Part shown: in pieces, positions 1 through 12,900 of the stretch
Layout: each line of letters starts with the position of its first letter
Position numbering within the stretch: the stretch's first letter is position 1
Assembly (NCBI GenBank): GCA_003254885.1
Contig: QANT01001444.1
Location: 62,001 to 126,000, forward strand
Length of the DNA: 64,000 bases
Direction of reading: 5' to 3'
DNA from: Purshia tridentata
Lineage: Eukaryota; Streptophyta; Magnoliopsida; Rosales; Rosaceae
Translations under genes and position numbers: made by a program
Notes under the pieces: generated by a model
Databases searched by the model: none
Seen by the model: only the letters and a program-made list of their open reading frames with translations
Told to the model about the DNA's origin: nothing

Positions 1-442
1 GGGTCTTGTCCATGCTGAAAACTAATTTGGAGGTAGCTCAAGAACGAATGAAAACTCAAGCTAATAAACATAGGTCTGAAAGGGAATTTAGCGTGGGAGA
101 TTTTGTTTATTTGAGGCCGGTTCCCTATCAATTGCAGTCCCTGGCTTCTCACTCTTTTCACAAGCTACATCCAAATTTTTATGGTCCATATGAAGTCATT
201 AAAAGGTTGGAAAGGTAGCATATAAGCTGCAACTACCTTTGGGAACCAAGATACATCCGGTTTTCCATGTCAGTTGCCTGAAGAAACATCTTGGTGCAAC
301 TGTGCTCCCCATATCTACACTTCCAAGCATCCCGGAAGCTGGTACCTTACAAGAAGCCCCTGAAGCTGTGTTGAAGAGACGAATTTATAAGAAAGGCAAT
401 GCTGCAGGCACTCAGTTACTTGTTCATTGGAAAGGGGTCTAA
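1..442 (+). mobile_element. Ty3/gypsy retrotransposon fragment (integrase C-terminus and chromodomain), broken
   Basis: This is the 3' tail of a gypsy-type polyprotein and enters from the left edge. Residues read from base 6 include FSVGDFVYLRPVPYQ, the conserved C-terminal stretch after the integrase core, then FYGPYEVIKRL. The frame then shifts: the continuation KIHPVFHVSCLKKHLG lies in the frame starting at 239, followed by a chromodomain start ending in LLVHWKGV. A stop at 440-442 cuts the chromodomain short. Chromodomains in this family normally steer insertion into chromatin. The frameshift and early stop make this copy inactive. No LTR is visible in the window, so the element is a truncated relic or its remainder lies to the left. 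Confidence 0.85.
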
Positions 443-1149
443 CAGTTGTCGGAGACAAAATTTGAGAGTTTATTCTCTCTTGTGGCTAGAGTTTTTTTTC
501 TATCCTGAAGAAAAAATTCTGATATCAATTCTTTGCCATTTTATCGATGCAATCACTATTTTCAATTATGATAAATGAATGATAATTTTGAAAATTCTTT
601 GATATTTAATTTATTAACAAGTATTACATATTTTCTTTGGAAATTCATTTATATTCACTGTTTTTTGGGATCTTGGAAATGCAATAGCTATATGAGGATG
701 ATTTGCTTCTTTTACATACCGCATTTTTTTTACAATGAAAATTTTGTAAATACAATTCCACTTATATATAAAAACACCAAAGAACTCTTAAAAGACTTAT
801 TGTTAATGAAAAATGTGACAAAATTTGCAATATTGTAAAAAATCTTAAACTAAGGTGGTAAAGTACCACAATTTTGTGTTAGGTAATAACGTGTGACGGA
901 CCTCAAAATTCAAGAGGGAAAAAAAAATTAAAAAAAAAAACTTTGTATTTGATCACATATTGTATTAGAAATCCTATCCCAATAAAACAAAAAACAGAAT
1001 TCCTTTGATACTAATAAAAAATAAAAAATAAAAACCAAAAGTCGGGCAACTTGGGACGTTGATAAATTAATGAGAAAACCCAGTTCATGATTTGTCAAGG
1101 ACTCCCAGCAAAACAAAAGAAGAGAAGGCGCGAATGAACTAGAACGAAA
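443..1149. other. Intergenic, FIGL1 promoter side
   Basis: This is AT-rich sequence with no convincing ORF. Just before the FIGL1 start it holds GGCGCGAA (1127-1134), the reverse complement of an E2F-type TTCGCGCC motif. No clear TATA box is placed for FIGL1. Confidence 0.5.
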
Positions 1150-1160
1150 ATGGCGGGAAA
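1127..1160 (+). promoter_or_regulatory. Paired E2F-type motifs at the FIGL1 start codon
   Basis: GGCGCGAA at 1127-1134 (reverse complement TTCGCGCC) and GGCGGGAAA at 1152-1160 (reverse complement TTTCCCGCC) both match the E2F consensus. The second overlaps codons 1-4. S-phase control is an inference that suits a recombination gene. Confidence 0.5.
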
Positions 1161-4100
1161 GGAGGAGGAGGCGTCAGGCGAAGAGGTCTGCTGGAGAAAG
1201 CAAGTGGACGATAACCTAAACAGACTTCATTCTCTTCTCTTCGGAGCCGAACTCGCCCTCCACAGGGAAGACTTCTCCTCAGCTCAGATCCTTGGGCTTC
1301 GTCTTCTCGGCTTCCTCGACTCACACTCTCACTCTGAACTCGACCATGCCTTCATCCGCCCCATTCGCCGCGAAACCGTCTCCAAACTCGACGCCGCTCG
1401 CCGCTCCCTCATTCCTGATTCTGATCGGTACGCCTCTCTTTCTCTCTCTCTCTCTCTTGCGGCGCTTGATTTTTCCCTTGAACCTAAACTTGGAGAACCC
1501 TACCAGTTTGTGTGTGTGTGTGTTTTTTTTCTTTCTGGAATGTTTTTATTTTAGTTTAATGTGCTAAGGATTGAACATTATCTGAATTTCATGAAGATTT
1601 TTGGAGAAGTAGAATCCGTTTAAATTTTTATTGGACTACAATGCTCGTGTAATTAGCTTTAGAATTGAATGGATTAAAAATTCTAAATGAATTTATGTTG
1701 AGGGCTTAGATCAGCTGGAGGCATTTTAAAGTGAAAGTATAATTGGCATCAAATCAGCGTATTTGTAGCCATAATATTTTACAGTAGGTTCAGATTTCTC
1801 CTTGTGATGCAAACAATTTGAATACTCTGTATGCATACAGCAAAGCGTTTGAGCAAGCAAAGAAAGCTCCGGGTTGCGTTTTTGGCATGAAGGGAGATGT
1901 TGACATTGAGAAAATTAAGCAGTCAAAGTACTTTCAGGCTCTTCTTCAGCAGTCTAATAATGGAAGGGTTTTGAATAATTTGGTATTACTTGCCTCTGAT
2001 TTTGCTTATACATTATTTCCATTCAAGTATATTTATTAGGATTGGGCATGCTAACCAAACTTTCTGTCTTCGCAGGGTGATCAATTGGAGAGGCAGGACA
2101 AGCTGACTTCCAAGTTATCGAAAGGTATGGCACAAACAAAGTTGACATCTCTATACAAAAACAAGACCATGGTGGCAAGTAATGGCACATCCAAGAGTTC
2201 TTGGGCACCTAGAACCAACAACTCTGAGGACTGCGTTATTGTAGAAAAGCTTCATTCTTATCAGAATTGTAATCGCGGTCATAGTTCCTTGTCTTTTGAA
2301 AAAGCTGAAGAGGAAGAAAGAACTTATGGGAACACCTTGAGGGCTAAGCATGCACACAAGGAATTTACTAGCCCCATTATTGATAATGCAAAGTCCCCAT
2401 CAGTCAATGAAGATGCTAAAGCTGACACTGGCAATGAGTTTGTTACTGCCAAAACCAAATTGGTATATATCTTATTTCTGACAGTCCTTCCTTTCTTTAT
2501 TGTTTTTTACCATGTTAATCTTGCGAGGATCGTCGTTCTAAGAGGCATTATCTAAAGTAGTTCTTCTGAATCAATGCCATTTAATCCATTGTTGATGTTA
2601 TTGGCATAAGCAGTAAGTTTGAGTTCATAAAATTGGCTTATTTATAATGGAGGGTATAATTGTATCTCCAGCTCTTCATGTAGAAGCATCTCTGTGGTTC
2701 ATGCATATGTATTATGTATAAGGTTCTGGAACTTATAGTAAATTTTCTGTACTTGACCTGATCTTACTGAAACTCAGCTTGCCTTTCTTTTTAAGTTTTT
2801 ATGTTTCCTCTTGTTTACATGTTGTCCACTTGTGGCAATTTTGGTAATCTTCTTTCTTCTTTTGCTAGGAAATGGATGTGAGGCAAAGACGAGGGTTAGC
2901 AGGATCACCAAATGCTTCCTTCTCCCCCCAAAGTGAAAACAATGCTGCTAATAGGGGTTATAGTACGAGATCATATGGTTCTTCACGTCGTGGTGTCCGC
3001 GGTAATTTTGTTCCCCCTATCAAATCTAATGGAGGAAATGTTGGGAATATGACTTCACAAGCTGCTGGAAAGTCTGATGATGCATTAGATGACTCAACTA
3101 AAAGCTGGTGAGTGGTGTAATCTAATACGATTGCTGTTTGGATATCTCTGTCCCTCTCTGTAGATTAGGATGAAGATATATTTTGTGAAATATACATACT
3201 TATATTTTGTGAAATATACATACTTAATGTGTTTAACGTTTTGGTTTTAGTTTGGAAATGCTCTATGGTCCTGACGGGGAGCTTCCTGAAAAGTTAAGGA
3301 ACTTGGAACCTCGTCTTATTGAACATGTTAGTAATGAGATTATGGACAGGGATCCAAATGTTCGATGGAATGATATTGGTAATATACGGTGCACTAAAAT
3401 TTCTTGTACGTTTACAATTTTTTCACATATATCTGAAGCTGTTCTGATTTATACTGTTGCATGGCAATGTTTTAGCTGGTTTGGATCATGCTAAAAAATG
3501 TGTGACCGAGATGGTCATATGGCCTCTGTTACGTCCCGACATTTTTAAAGGTTGTCGTTCTCCTGGAAGAGGTCTTCTTCTCTTTGGTCCACCAGTAAGT
3601 GTTGAATCCTTTCAAGTAGGGGCAGTGAACTTATTTATGTTCAAGGGGTTATCTTAACCCTTTACCTGTTTTAGGGAACAGGCAAAACAATGATTGGGAA
3701 AGCCATAGCTGGAGAGGCAAAAGCAACCTTTTTCTACATATCTGCCAGTTCATTAACAAGCAAATGGGTATGTGTTATTTCTGTTTGCTTTGCTTCCAGT
3801 TCACTGGCATATGTTATCTGATTTCCTTTTTTCTGGGTTTTGGAAAACCTGAAATCATATGGAAACTTTTAAGATATATGAGCAAAAGATAATTCTTATC
3901 ACTATAGTTTGTAATTTTGGTCCTGGTTTTCCTACATGCTGTTGAATTATTCACAAAGTCTTTAAATTCCGTTACTGCTTCTTCCCACTGACTTATCACC
4001 CAGTATTCTCCTAATTATATATTCCTTTAAACATATATATATATTGAATGATTTCACATGTGACTGTAGATTGGTGAGGGTGAAAAGCTAGTTCGGGCCC

Positions 4101-5252
4101 TTTTTGGAGTTGCAAGTTGTCGTCAGCCAGCTGTAATTTTTGTTGATGAAATTGATTCACTTCTCTCACAGGTAAGGTTTGTTCTGTCCCTTCAAGACAA
4201 ACTTGTCCCTATGGATGCTGTAAACTTCTCTCAGGGTATCATACTGTGGTTTACTGAAAGAGCACTTCCAGTTTCTTATTATATCAATCGTTATGCCTTG
4301 TTTTGAATGTTTTCAGCTTATATTAATTCTGTACGGATGCAGCGTAAGTCAGAAGGGGAGCATGAATCAAGTAGGCGCCTCAAAACACAGTTCCTCATTG
4401 AAATGGAAGGCTTTGACAGTGGCAGTGAACAAATTCTTCTTATAGGTGATTGTTGAACTCAATGAATCCCAATTATCTCCAATTGGAATGCTTCTACTGA
4501 ATTTTATCATATCTAATTTTGTCTCAATTCTTAATTTCACAATTTTAATGGTGATTTCACTGTATTTTCACAAATGGTTACATCACCTAGGAGCAACAAA
4601 TCGACCCCAAGAACTCGATGAAGCAGCACGGAGGCGACTTACCAAGAGACTTTATATTCCCCTGCCGTCATCAGGTGCCAACTTACAAATGTTTGATTTA
4701 TAACTAACATTCAATTTGTGGCTAACCAGCTATCGTTGTAATGAAGAAGCAAGATCCTGCATCGTGCAGAATCTGTTAGAGAAGGATGGACTATTCAAAC
4801 TTTCAAGGGAGGATATTGATAACATATGCAAATTAACCGAAGGTATCTACTCCATACATTTTGGGACCCAATTCCATTATCTTCTCTCTCGTACTTTGAC
4901 TGTCTGAAGCTCTTTGTTTTGTTTTGCAGGGTATTCAGGATCAGACATGAAAAACTTGGTGAAGGATGCCTCTATGGGTCCACTAAGAGAGGCTCTGAGA
5001 CAAGGCATAGAAATAACAAAGCTGAAAAAGGAGGATATGAGGCCAGTAACTCTTAAGGTTAAAATTGCAGACTTGCACACTCAGCATCTTTGTTGTTTTC
5101 TTATATTTTACCGCATAACGATTTCAACAAGTTTTTGTTTATTTGAATAGGACTTTGAGGATGCATTGCAAGAGGTGAGGCCCTCTGTTTCCTTGAATGA
5201 GCTTGGTACGTATGATGAATGGAACAAGCAATTTGGAAGCTTGTCTCTGTAG
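1150..5252 (+). CDS. FIGL1: Fidgetin-like 1 AAA ATPase (FIGL1), 13 coding exons
   Basis: This is a nuclear AAA ATPase that in plants limits meiotic crossovers by antagonising RAD51/DMC1 strand invasion. I place exons at 1150-1427, 1841-1967, 2076-2462, 2869-3107, 3251-3378, 3476-3594, 3675-3767, 4070-4171, 4343-4445, 4591-4674, 4747-4842, 4930-5057 and 5151-5252, giving 661 aa in frame. Walker A GPPGTGKT spans the exon 6/7 junction (about residues 424-431). Walker B VIFVDEID is near 479-486. [15 protein letters not shown] and a VPS4-type C-terminus ending in [10 protein letters not shown] follow. The low-complexity middle corresponds to the RAD51-interacting region of the family. Katanin or spastin are less likely because the N-terminus ([18 protein letters not shown]) and KKAPGCVFG fit FIGL1. 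It is tail-to-tail with the CYP94 gene. Confidence 0.95.
3176..3227 (+). repeat. 26-bp tandem duplication in FIGL1 intron 4
   Basis: The unit tatattttgtgaaatataca followed by tacta/tactt occurs twice back to back, just before the acceptor of exon 5. It is a simple local duplication and does not touch the splice site. Confidence 0.7.
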
Positions 5253-5941
5253 GAATCTCTGTGTAAAAACAAAACAGGAGGGAAAACAAAATGGGAGAGG
5301 GAGAAACAAGCGTAATATCAATTATTAACAGAACAATCGGTATATTCGGTTGACTACCGATACAACTTACAACTACTGGGAGCCTTCCTAGACATATCCT
5401 AGCAGCTATAATAGCTAGAAAAATAGACCTACTAATTGCATGGGATTCTCACATTCTCTTCAATAAGGTGATTACTGATTGCTTCATGCCGACTGCAGAA
5501 AGGGGTATTTTTAAACAGTTCCCATTTTCTCTTTCTTCTCTTTTGTCGGCCAGGGCCCAGTTTCTCTTTTTTCCGTTAAACATAGGACCATGACATGTGA
5601 AGTTCTCTTTCCAAACCCGCATGTGCAGTATTATGGCCTGAATTAAAAAAAAAAAAACTTAACTAGCGTACTTGTCTTTATATTTCACGACTTGTATTGT
5701 TCACTTGAATACCACATGATTTAGAGTTATCTTTGATATCTATGATTGATGATGTTGATGACAATTATTTGTGTACTAAAAAAACATACATACAGAGTTT
5801 ACTGTATGATTTTTGTACATAATCATATCCTTGTGCCACATTACGAATGAAGCATAATGGCATGTTACACTGTCCAATAAATCTTAAATCGGAACCACTG
5901 ACTCCTACTATTTCAATGAAATATATTATATATTCTAGTTT
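5253..5941. other. Intergenic between convergent genes
   Basis: This holds the 3' ends of FIGL1 (+) and the CYP94 gene (-). I see no additional gene; the short ORFs have no recognisable features. Confidence 0.6.
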
Positions 5942-7480
5942 TTATATTATATCTGGGTCAGTCCGTCTCTTGCGGACCAACACTTTCAACCCGCCGGCCA
6001 TGTGAGCTGTGAGCCGCGGAACGAAAACCGGCTCATTGGAATCAACCGGTCTGATTTCAAACCGCCTGAGAATGGAAGCCACCACATATTTCATGTGTAT
6101 GAAAGCCATCTCCTTCCCAAGACAAACCCTCGGACCTGCCTGAAAAATTGGCAACTTGTATGGACAAACCCATTTGAGGGGTGATCTCTCCTTGTCCGGT
6201 TCAAGAAACCACCGGTCCGGTTTGAATTCCAAGCTGTCCTTACCCCACAGCAGTTCCATTCTACCCATTCCGTAGGGAAAATAGGTGACTCTATCTCCTG
6301 ACCGGACCGGAGTGCCGTCGGGCAACAAGTCATCAACCATGGCATGCTTTGAGTCCCAGGCAACAGGTGGATAGAGCCTCATGGACTCGCAAAGGCATGC
6401 CTTCAACAATCTCAACTCCAATGATTGAAAATCTGACGTTCTTTCTGATCCCACATCTTCTTCGATCTCTTTCACCACCTCTTGCTGTACACTTGGATGG
6501 CGGGAAAGCAACCAGAACAGCCATGTCATTGCTGCTGAAGTTGTGTCCCTCCCGGCCATGATAAAGCTTATCACCATGTCTCTTGTGACCTCCTCATCAT
6601 GTCCTGCCGTGATTAGCCGAGTTAAGAGATCTTGATCATCAGTACTACATATCTCACCTTCATCAATCTTTGTCTTCCTGCTGTCAATTAAGTTCATGAC
6701 ATAGGCATGAACTTGTTCAACTGCAGCTCTAAGCCTTTGCTCTGAACCAACTCCAAGCCATCTCTTAATCTTCCAAATTATGAACGTGGGCGCAGCTCCA
6801 CGCATTGCACATATCTCCGACGCAGTGTCAAAAGCTCTTGCAAGTGGTGGACTGGGCAGAGAGGGATCTAAGCAGCACCTCTCAATCCCCAAGAAAACCT
6901 TGCAGATGACGTTGAAGGCAAATCTTCTTAGCAACTCCTGCAAGTCCACTACTTGAGATGTCACGGCCAGAGACTCCATCAAGGGCAATAAGCCCTTTTC
7001 AACTTCTTCTTCTAATGTGTTCATGATGTACTCGCGCAAAGACTTGGTGCTGAACTCATGGCTGGCTAACTTGCGCTGGGTGCGCCAAAGCTCACCATCC
7101 ACATTGAATATGCCACAGCCAAGAAAGTCTCCAAGGATTTCAGTGAAGGGTTTTCCTTTTGGGAAGTTGTTGAAGTTGGTTTTGAGTATGTACTCCACGT
7201 TTTCCGGGTTGGCTGTGACTATGGTCCGTAGCGCACCAAACCGGTGCACCACGATGGTGCTGGTGGCTGAGTCTGCAAGGAGATCAGTGTACCAATCCAA
7301 CAGGCGGTTGCGATTTTTGTAAAAGGAAATGAAGCAGCCAATGATGGGATAGCTTGGAGGCCTTTGGCTGCAGGAAAAGTCATCATAAACTCGCCGGAAT
7401 TTAGAAAAAAGCACGTGCAGGAGGAGATACAAAATCATTGATAAGAAAACAAAGAATATAGGCTGTGTGAAGAGCGACAT
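5942..7480 (-). CDS. Cytochrome P450, CYP94 family (probably CYP94B-like)
   Basis: This intronless P450 of 512 aa starts at the Met beginning MSLFTQPIFFVF, directly before the ER anchor segment. A Met 11 codons upstream (7513) would add a polar, atypical leader. Key motifs are AGRDTTSA in the I-helix, ESMRLYPPV carrying the K-helix ExxR, FKPDRW, and the haem loop FQAGPRVCLGK with the ligand Cys near 453. CYP94 enzymes omega-hydroxylate fatty acids, and the CYP94B branch hydroxylates jasmonoyl-isoleucine to switch off jasmonate signalling. The CYP94 call rests on the overall sequence and the haem loop. The CYP94B assignment rests mainly on synteny, since SOX and YrdC lie nearby as around Arabidopsis CYP94B2. 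The substrate is unproven. Confidence 0.85.
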   Translation of the reverse strand: MSLFTQPIFFVFLSMILYLLLHVLFSKFRRVYDDFSCSQRPPSYPIIGCFISFYKNRNRLLDWYTDLLADSATSTIVVHRFGALRTIVTANPENVEYILKTNFNNFPKGKPFTEILGDFLGCGIFNVDGELWRTQRKLASHEFSTKSLREYIMNTLEEEVEKGLLPLMESLAVTSQVVDLQELLRRFAFNVICKVFLGIERCCLDPSLPSPPLARAFDTASEICAMRGAAPTFIIWKIKRWLGVGSEQRLRAAVEQVHAYVMNLIDSRKTKIDEGEICSTDDQDLLTRLITAGHDEEVTRDMVISFIMAGRDTTSAAMTWLFWLLSRHPSVQQEVVKEIEEDVGSERTSDFQSLELRLLKACLCESMRLYPPVAWDSKHAMVDDLLPDGTPVRSGDRVTYFPYGMGRMELLWGKDSLEFKPDRWFLEPDKERSPLKWVCPYKLPIFQAGPRVCLGKEMAFIHMKYVVASILRRFEIRPVDSNEPVFVPRLTAHMAGGLKVLVRKRRTDPDII

Positions 7481-7613
7481 GGTAGTATTGGCTTTATGTG
7501 GATTCAAGACCAAGCAAAAACTTCCAGCAACACAATGTTTTATAGCGTATCAATTGCCTTTTCTTCTTTTCTTTTTATTTGCTACTGTTACAGTGTGAAA
7601 TTGGGCCAATTGG

Positions 7614-7622
7614 CTATTTATA
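7614..7622 (-). promoter_or_regulatory. TATA box of the CYP94 gene
   Basis: On the minus strand this reads TATAAATAG, about 135 bases upstream of the chosen start codon. It also argues for the 7480 or 7513 start and not one further out. Confidence 0.6.
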
Positions 7623-9976
7623 ATTCAAAAAAGAAAAAAATGATCGATTTCTCATTTCTTTCCCTTATTATTTTATTCATTTTTTTATGCATCTCAATAA
7701 TAAATTGCACAGTCGTCGGTGCATGTAACCCAGTGATGGACGAATTACGAAATCCCAATTTTCCTCTCTCCAAATCAGATGGGTGAAAATTTATTTATTA
7801 ATTAAGCGTTTCTTCAATTAATGTAACTGATTTAAATTAAGGGTTTCCGTTGGGACATTAGGTTATGAGATTTTATCGATAGGAGCTGAGCTGCACAGTA
7901 ATCGATCGATAATATCACTTGGGGACGAATGACGATTGGTATTTATGCCTACCTATTCTAATCAAATCATGTTTATGTCTGCCTACTCTGCTAGTGCCCA
8001 ATTGAGATTGACCTTTACCTCCATTGAACCCTTTGAAGCCAATTGTGACCTCTCTCTGCCATCAAGGGTCCACTCCACACCCAACTCTAGCTATCAAATT
8101 TCATCAAACTACGGGAAACAAGTGGTTTTTTTATCAACTTTCTCTTATTAATTGCGACCATGTGAGGAAAGTGGTATCCTTTAAATTTCAAAATAATTAA
8201 GCCTTTGAGCTCCACCTAGAATTAAAGGAGTGGATAAGTAAGTAAGTACATATATGGCTATCTACAATAACGAGATGTAGGCAACCCCACAACTGGGGTT
8301 ATATCAACTTCATGAGCTGAGCTACAAATGCCAATGCAACACCTCCCTTTATCCAGCGAGAAGCTGTATACACTTATACAATTTCAATGCATTATGGACC
8401 AAAAAGTGTGGACCAGAAATGAAATGCCATCTGTCTGCTTCTTTGGATCAAATCCAATCCAGCTCTCCCCAATTGGACATGTCTCTCTCTGGATTCAGAC
8501 AGATGTGTCTTGATAATTTATATGCACAGTATTCTAATTATATGATCTCCTCAACTCCACACAGTAGTAATCTTTGTTTCTTCTGCAGCCGACCATATTT
8601 TAAGACCTATGAGGGTCTCTGAGGTCTGCCCCTGCTTGCACAAACGTGATCAACTTCACCTTCACCCCAATATCATTTTACTCACTTTATATTATTTTGG
8701 ACCACATCCACATGTAGTACACTAAGAGTGGTGGTTATTGTGATTTTGTTGTTGCTCTCAGTTAAGTGTCAATGATTGTAATAATACAATTAGTGGATGA
8801 TTTAATATAAAGATCAATCCACCGAAGTCATTGGCATGATATATGCTAAGCAGCAGCAAATGGTAAACAAAGAAAAATGAAACGAATCTAAGGTCCAAGG
8901 CTCACACATTTTATATATTTTTTGTAGATGGTAACAAAAGCGCAGTGTTGTTTAATGGTTCATTTCACATGTGCCAAGTTAAATTATGGCAGACAGATAA
9001 AGCATAGAGGAAAAACCAAAGACCAGAGAAGAACGCAGGTAGGACATGACAAGGCAGGCCACGCCTTGGTGCTTGAAAGTACTCCACGAAAGCGACGCAG
9101 AGATGGTTGGTTGGTTCATCCAAAGTGTACTGCGTATGCGATAGGAAGAAACTCATGCCAAATTGCTGGTTGATGGAGAAAGCAGCCATTACAAAATTAG
9201 AAATCAATAATGAATAGGATTCCCAATTGAGTATTCTAAATAATATGTGATTATACATGTATATTTTAATATTCTAAAATAAACGAGTCTTGAAATTAGT
9301 CTTGTATAAATTAATAAAACTGCGCCATGTCATTTTCTTTTTAGTACAAAAAAATTTGAACTCAAATGCATAAAGAAGCAGTTTTTATCTGCATTATACA
9401 TTTAGAATACAAATTTGAGATTCCGATTGATTGATTAAAAAAAAGATTGGTGATAATGGTTCCTTCCCATTCATCGTTTAATAAGTTATCACATTGACTC
9501 CATTCTTTGTTCACACACGAGTCAATTATGTGGCTGTCGCTGTACTCATCTCTCTCTCTCTCTCTCTCACTTCACCCCAAAAGCATACATATAATAAGAA
9601 CCTTTGCAACTCATAGACTTTGTCAAGACTCAAGTAATGCTTTCGCAAAACTTGTTTATTTCTTCTTTTTTCGTTTTAAAGAAACAAAATATCTTTAAGA
9701 GTGCAACCAAACAACCCATAATTAAAACAGCTTAGACCAGAATTGGGTACTGAAAGCCACAACTTATGGCCCAAACTCAGGGATAACCAGCCAGCAACTG
9801 AAAATTCGAAGCAGATACACTTTCATAATTGGAAAAGACTTTAACAACCCTCTAAAGTATAAGCAACAATAGCACGCAAAAGGTAGTCAATGTTACCCAA
9901 ACAGCAAGTAGCGACCCCAGATTACAACATGAGATGATGACCTATTCGATCTTTTACTTTCTTTCTTGTGTTTGGC
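7623..9976. other. Intergenic, CYP94 promoter to SOX 3' end
   Basis: About 2.3 kb of AT-rich DNA with a (TC)n run near 9549-9568. ORFs of 60-97 codons here show no domain, signal peptide or splice logic. I see no gene. Confidence 0.5.
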
Positions 9977-12900
9977 CTACAAATTTGAGTGACCAACTCG
10001 AACTTGCACCCGATGCCATGAAGTGTTCAGTATTCCTCTCAAGTTCCAAATGTCTTCTACTTTTTCAGGTTGGACATTTGCTGCTGAATCCACCTGCACA
10101 TCAATGATATGGAGGAAAACATGAGCAAGTCCCAACTATAGGCAAATATACCATTGATTTTGTATAAAAGAAACTACAAACACAATAACAAGATATAGCA
10201 TCAATGCCCAGATGCAGTCTATTACATTTAAAATACTCTCGATCGAGTGAACAGTCTTGACTCAAGACATGCCAACAAAGTGGGTGACAGGGATAAGAAG
10301 TTTCCTAGTCCAAAACACGTGGATAAAACTCCAGTCATAAGCACCTATAAGTCTATTAAAAGTTCATGTTCACACAGTACGTATGCAACTCAGCCACAAA
10401 AGAACAACTGTACTTTTGAAGACCAATGCACAATCATATGTCAAAATTTCAAAATAAGTGATTAATATTTGTTGCAAGACTTCACGCATATAAATAATGT
10501 ACCTCTCTATCCATATGATTTGCATTTAAGCATATAATAAACTGTCTTCAAGATAGTCAGCTGCAGGTTATTTGTCAGTTATTTATAAATATGAATAATA
10601 CAATCCTGTACGCCATGCTTGGAAACAAGGATCACATGGGCAAAAGGTCCACTGGGAAGACAGTCCAACACTGGTCAAGCTGCCCAAACCCTTGGACTGA
10701 TATTGGATTCCATAAATGGACTAGGTGATGATCCAGGTGAACCATTAATCTGGATCAGCTTATAAAAAATCAAGTGAGTCCAAGCTTTGCCAACCTTTAA
10801 TCTATTAATGTCACTTATGATATGGGCTATTTTAGATGGCATACATTCTATTTACAAAAATGATTTTGAGGATTCGATATCAATTGGTGTGCATGTGAGC
10901 TTCCTAGAATGAGAAAATTCCATCAGAGAAAATAATATATAATCAGAATCATCTAAACATACTGCTTTTGCAACAATCTCATTGCTCTGTTGGACATCAA
11001 CCATGGCCTCAAAAAGCACCCATGCCCATTTATCATTGCTTGTGTCATCTGCAATGTATGGGATGCCAGTCTTCTGATATCTTGAAGCTTCAAACCAGGT
11101 TTTGCCACCATCAACAGACACATCTACTCTCTCAATGCCACGGCCACCTCCTGATGCTGCATACCCACTAATTTTTACCTGCACAATATATGTTTTAAAA
11201 GGACTAAAAGATCCAATAAACCCTAGGTATTTCTGCATTTCATACTCCAAAGTAAAGAATAAACATATTCAAATGAATAAAAGACAAAAACCCAAAAACA
11301 AAAATTCAAGTTGCAAATAGAACTAACCTTTCCGGGCTTTATGGCATTCACATCCTCTAAAGAACAAATTACACACTGTCAATCAGCAACCTCACTATTC
11401 AGTCAATTGGTAATATAAAACACACTGTAAATGAGAAATTCATTGACAATTCTTGAACAAGATAAATTGTCTTTCCCAATAAATTTTTAACAAATATAAG
11501 TTAACAACTATAGTAGCAGCCTATCAGGAATAACAAATGTCCATACCTGAACAGGAAAATCCATTTGTGGCCTCCTGGTGGACCAATTAATGTTATCCCA
11601 GTTCACTGAAGGTGGAAACATTTTGTAGTCTCTTTGCATAAAGAAACCCTGCAAGGTTGTTACGTAAATTCGAATTATATAAAAATGTGTGAAAGGAGAA
11701 AAAAAAAAATTAAAGGAAGAAGTCAATTAAAGAATTCATTTCCAACCTGACATTCCTCTGCAATTATATTAATAGAATCGAGCCATTTAACAGAGCGGGC
11801 TCCAATAACACCAGGGACAACGACACGCAATGGGTACCCGTGATCCCTATTTAGGGGCTTTGACATGATAAAAGACTATATTAATTTGAGCAAGTAGCAT
11901 AAGTTTAGGATAGACAAGCAAAACATCAGCTTTCCTAAACTTACCTCTCCATTCATCTCATAAGCAAGTAAAACATCTGCTTCCGGGTTTGTGGCCTGAA
12001 TTAGTGGAATCGATGCCTTGTAGGGGCCTCCATGTTCCTCCTATAATTTGTAGTCATTCCTCTAACTATCAGAATGAATATAAATTTTCTCTATCAAACA
12101 AAACAACAGAAGAGGCTTCGGGGTAACAATTAATTATCCAAGTTTGTACCTTACACTTATCAACGCTTACAAATTCAACATGTTTTCCACCTGATTTTGT
12201 GGCACCTGTCAACTTGGGTAGTCCAATGAGTTCGAGAACATCAGCCAATTTTGCACCACCCCAAACAGCTGCAATGAGCTTAAAGAGTTATAACAGTTCA
12301 TACTTATATTGTCTACGATTTCTTTGGCAGTATATTCATAAAATAGTTAGATAAGAAATATATAGTTGAAAATCCGTTAAGAAATACAGGAACGCTAAGC
12401 GCTAAAGTTTGACGAGGAGAGAAGGAAAAGAGCAACGAACCATTTCCTATGGCAGAAACATCCCACCCTACTCCCTTCACAGTCCGGATTTTGCTCATAG
12501 CCGTCCTTCTATTACCTGCACACTTTGTAACCCATACCAACCAAATGTCATCAAAGAGGAATAGAAACATAAATTGATGCAAAATCGAATGGGTAAAAAT
12601 GGCATAGCATACCTGTAATGTGGCAGTGACATTTTGCTTGGGAAGCGCCCTATAGCATACCCAGTGCAAAAATTCAATTTCTTTAGAATAAGCATATACT
12701 GACAGTGATAGACATACATGTATGTATCAAAGTGGCAAGAATTCACCTGATATCTTTGAAAAAGAGCTGTTTGGGATCTTCTATTAACCCGGATATCGAA
12801 ATAGAGTAACTGGTGGGCAAACAGGTTGCAAGAATGAGTTAGCATCATTCCTCAAACTGAAAAAATGGAAGATTTTGAATTGAAAGCTTTGGTTGATTGA

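Noticed and set aside
2023-2208. Minus-strand ORFs over FIGL1 exon 3
   Set aside because: Shadow of a coding exon on the other strand.
6002-6561. Plus-strand and other-frame ORFs across the CYP94 gene
   Set aside because: Antisense shadows of the P450 coding sequence.
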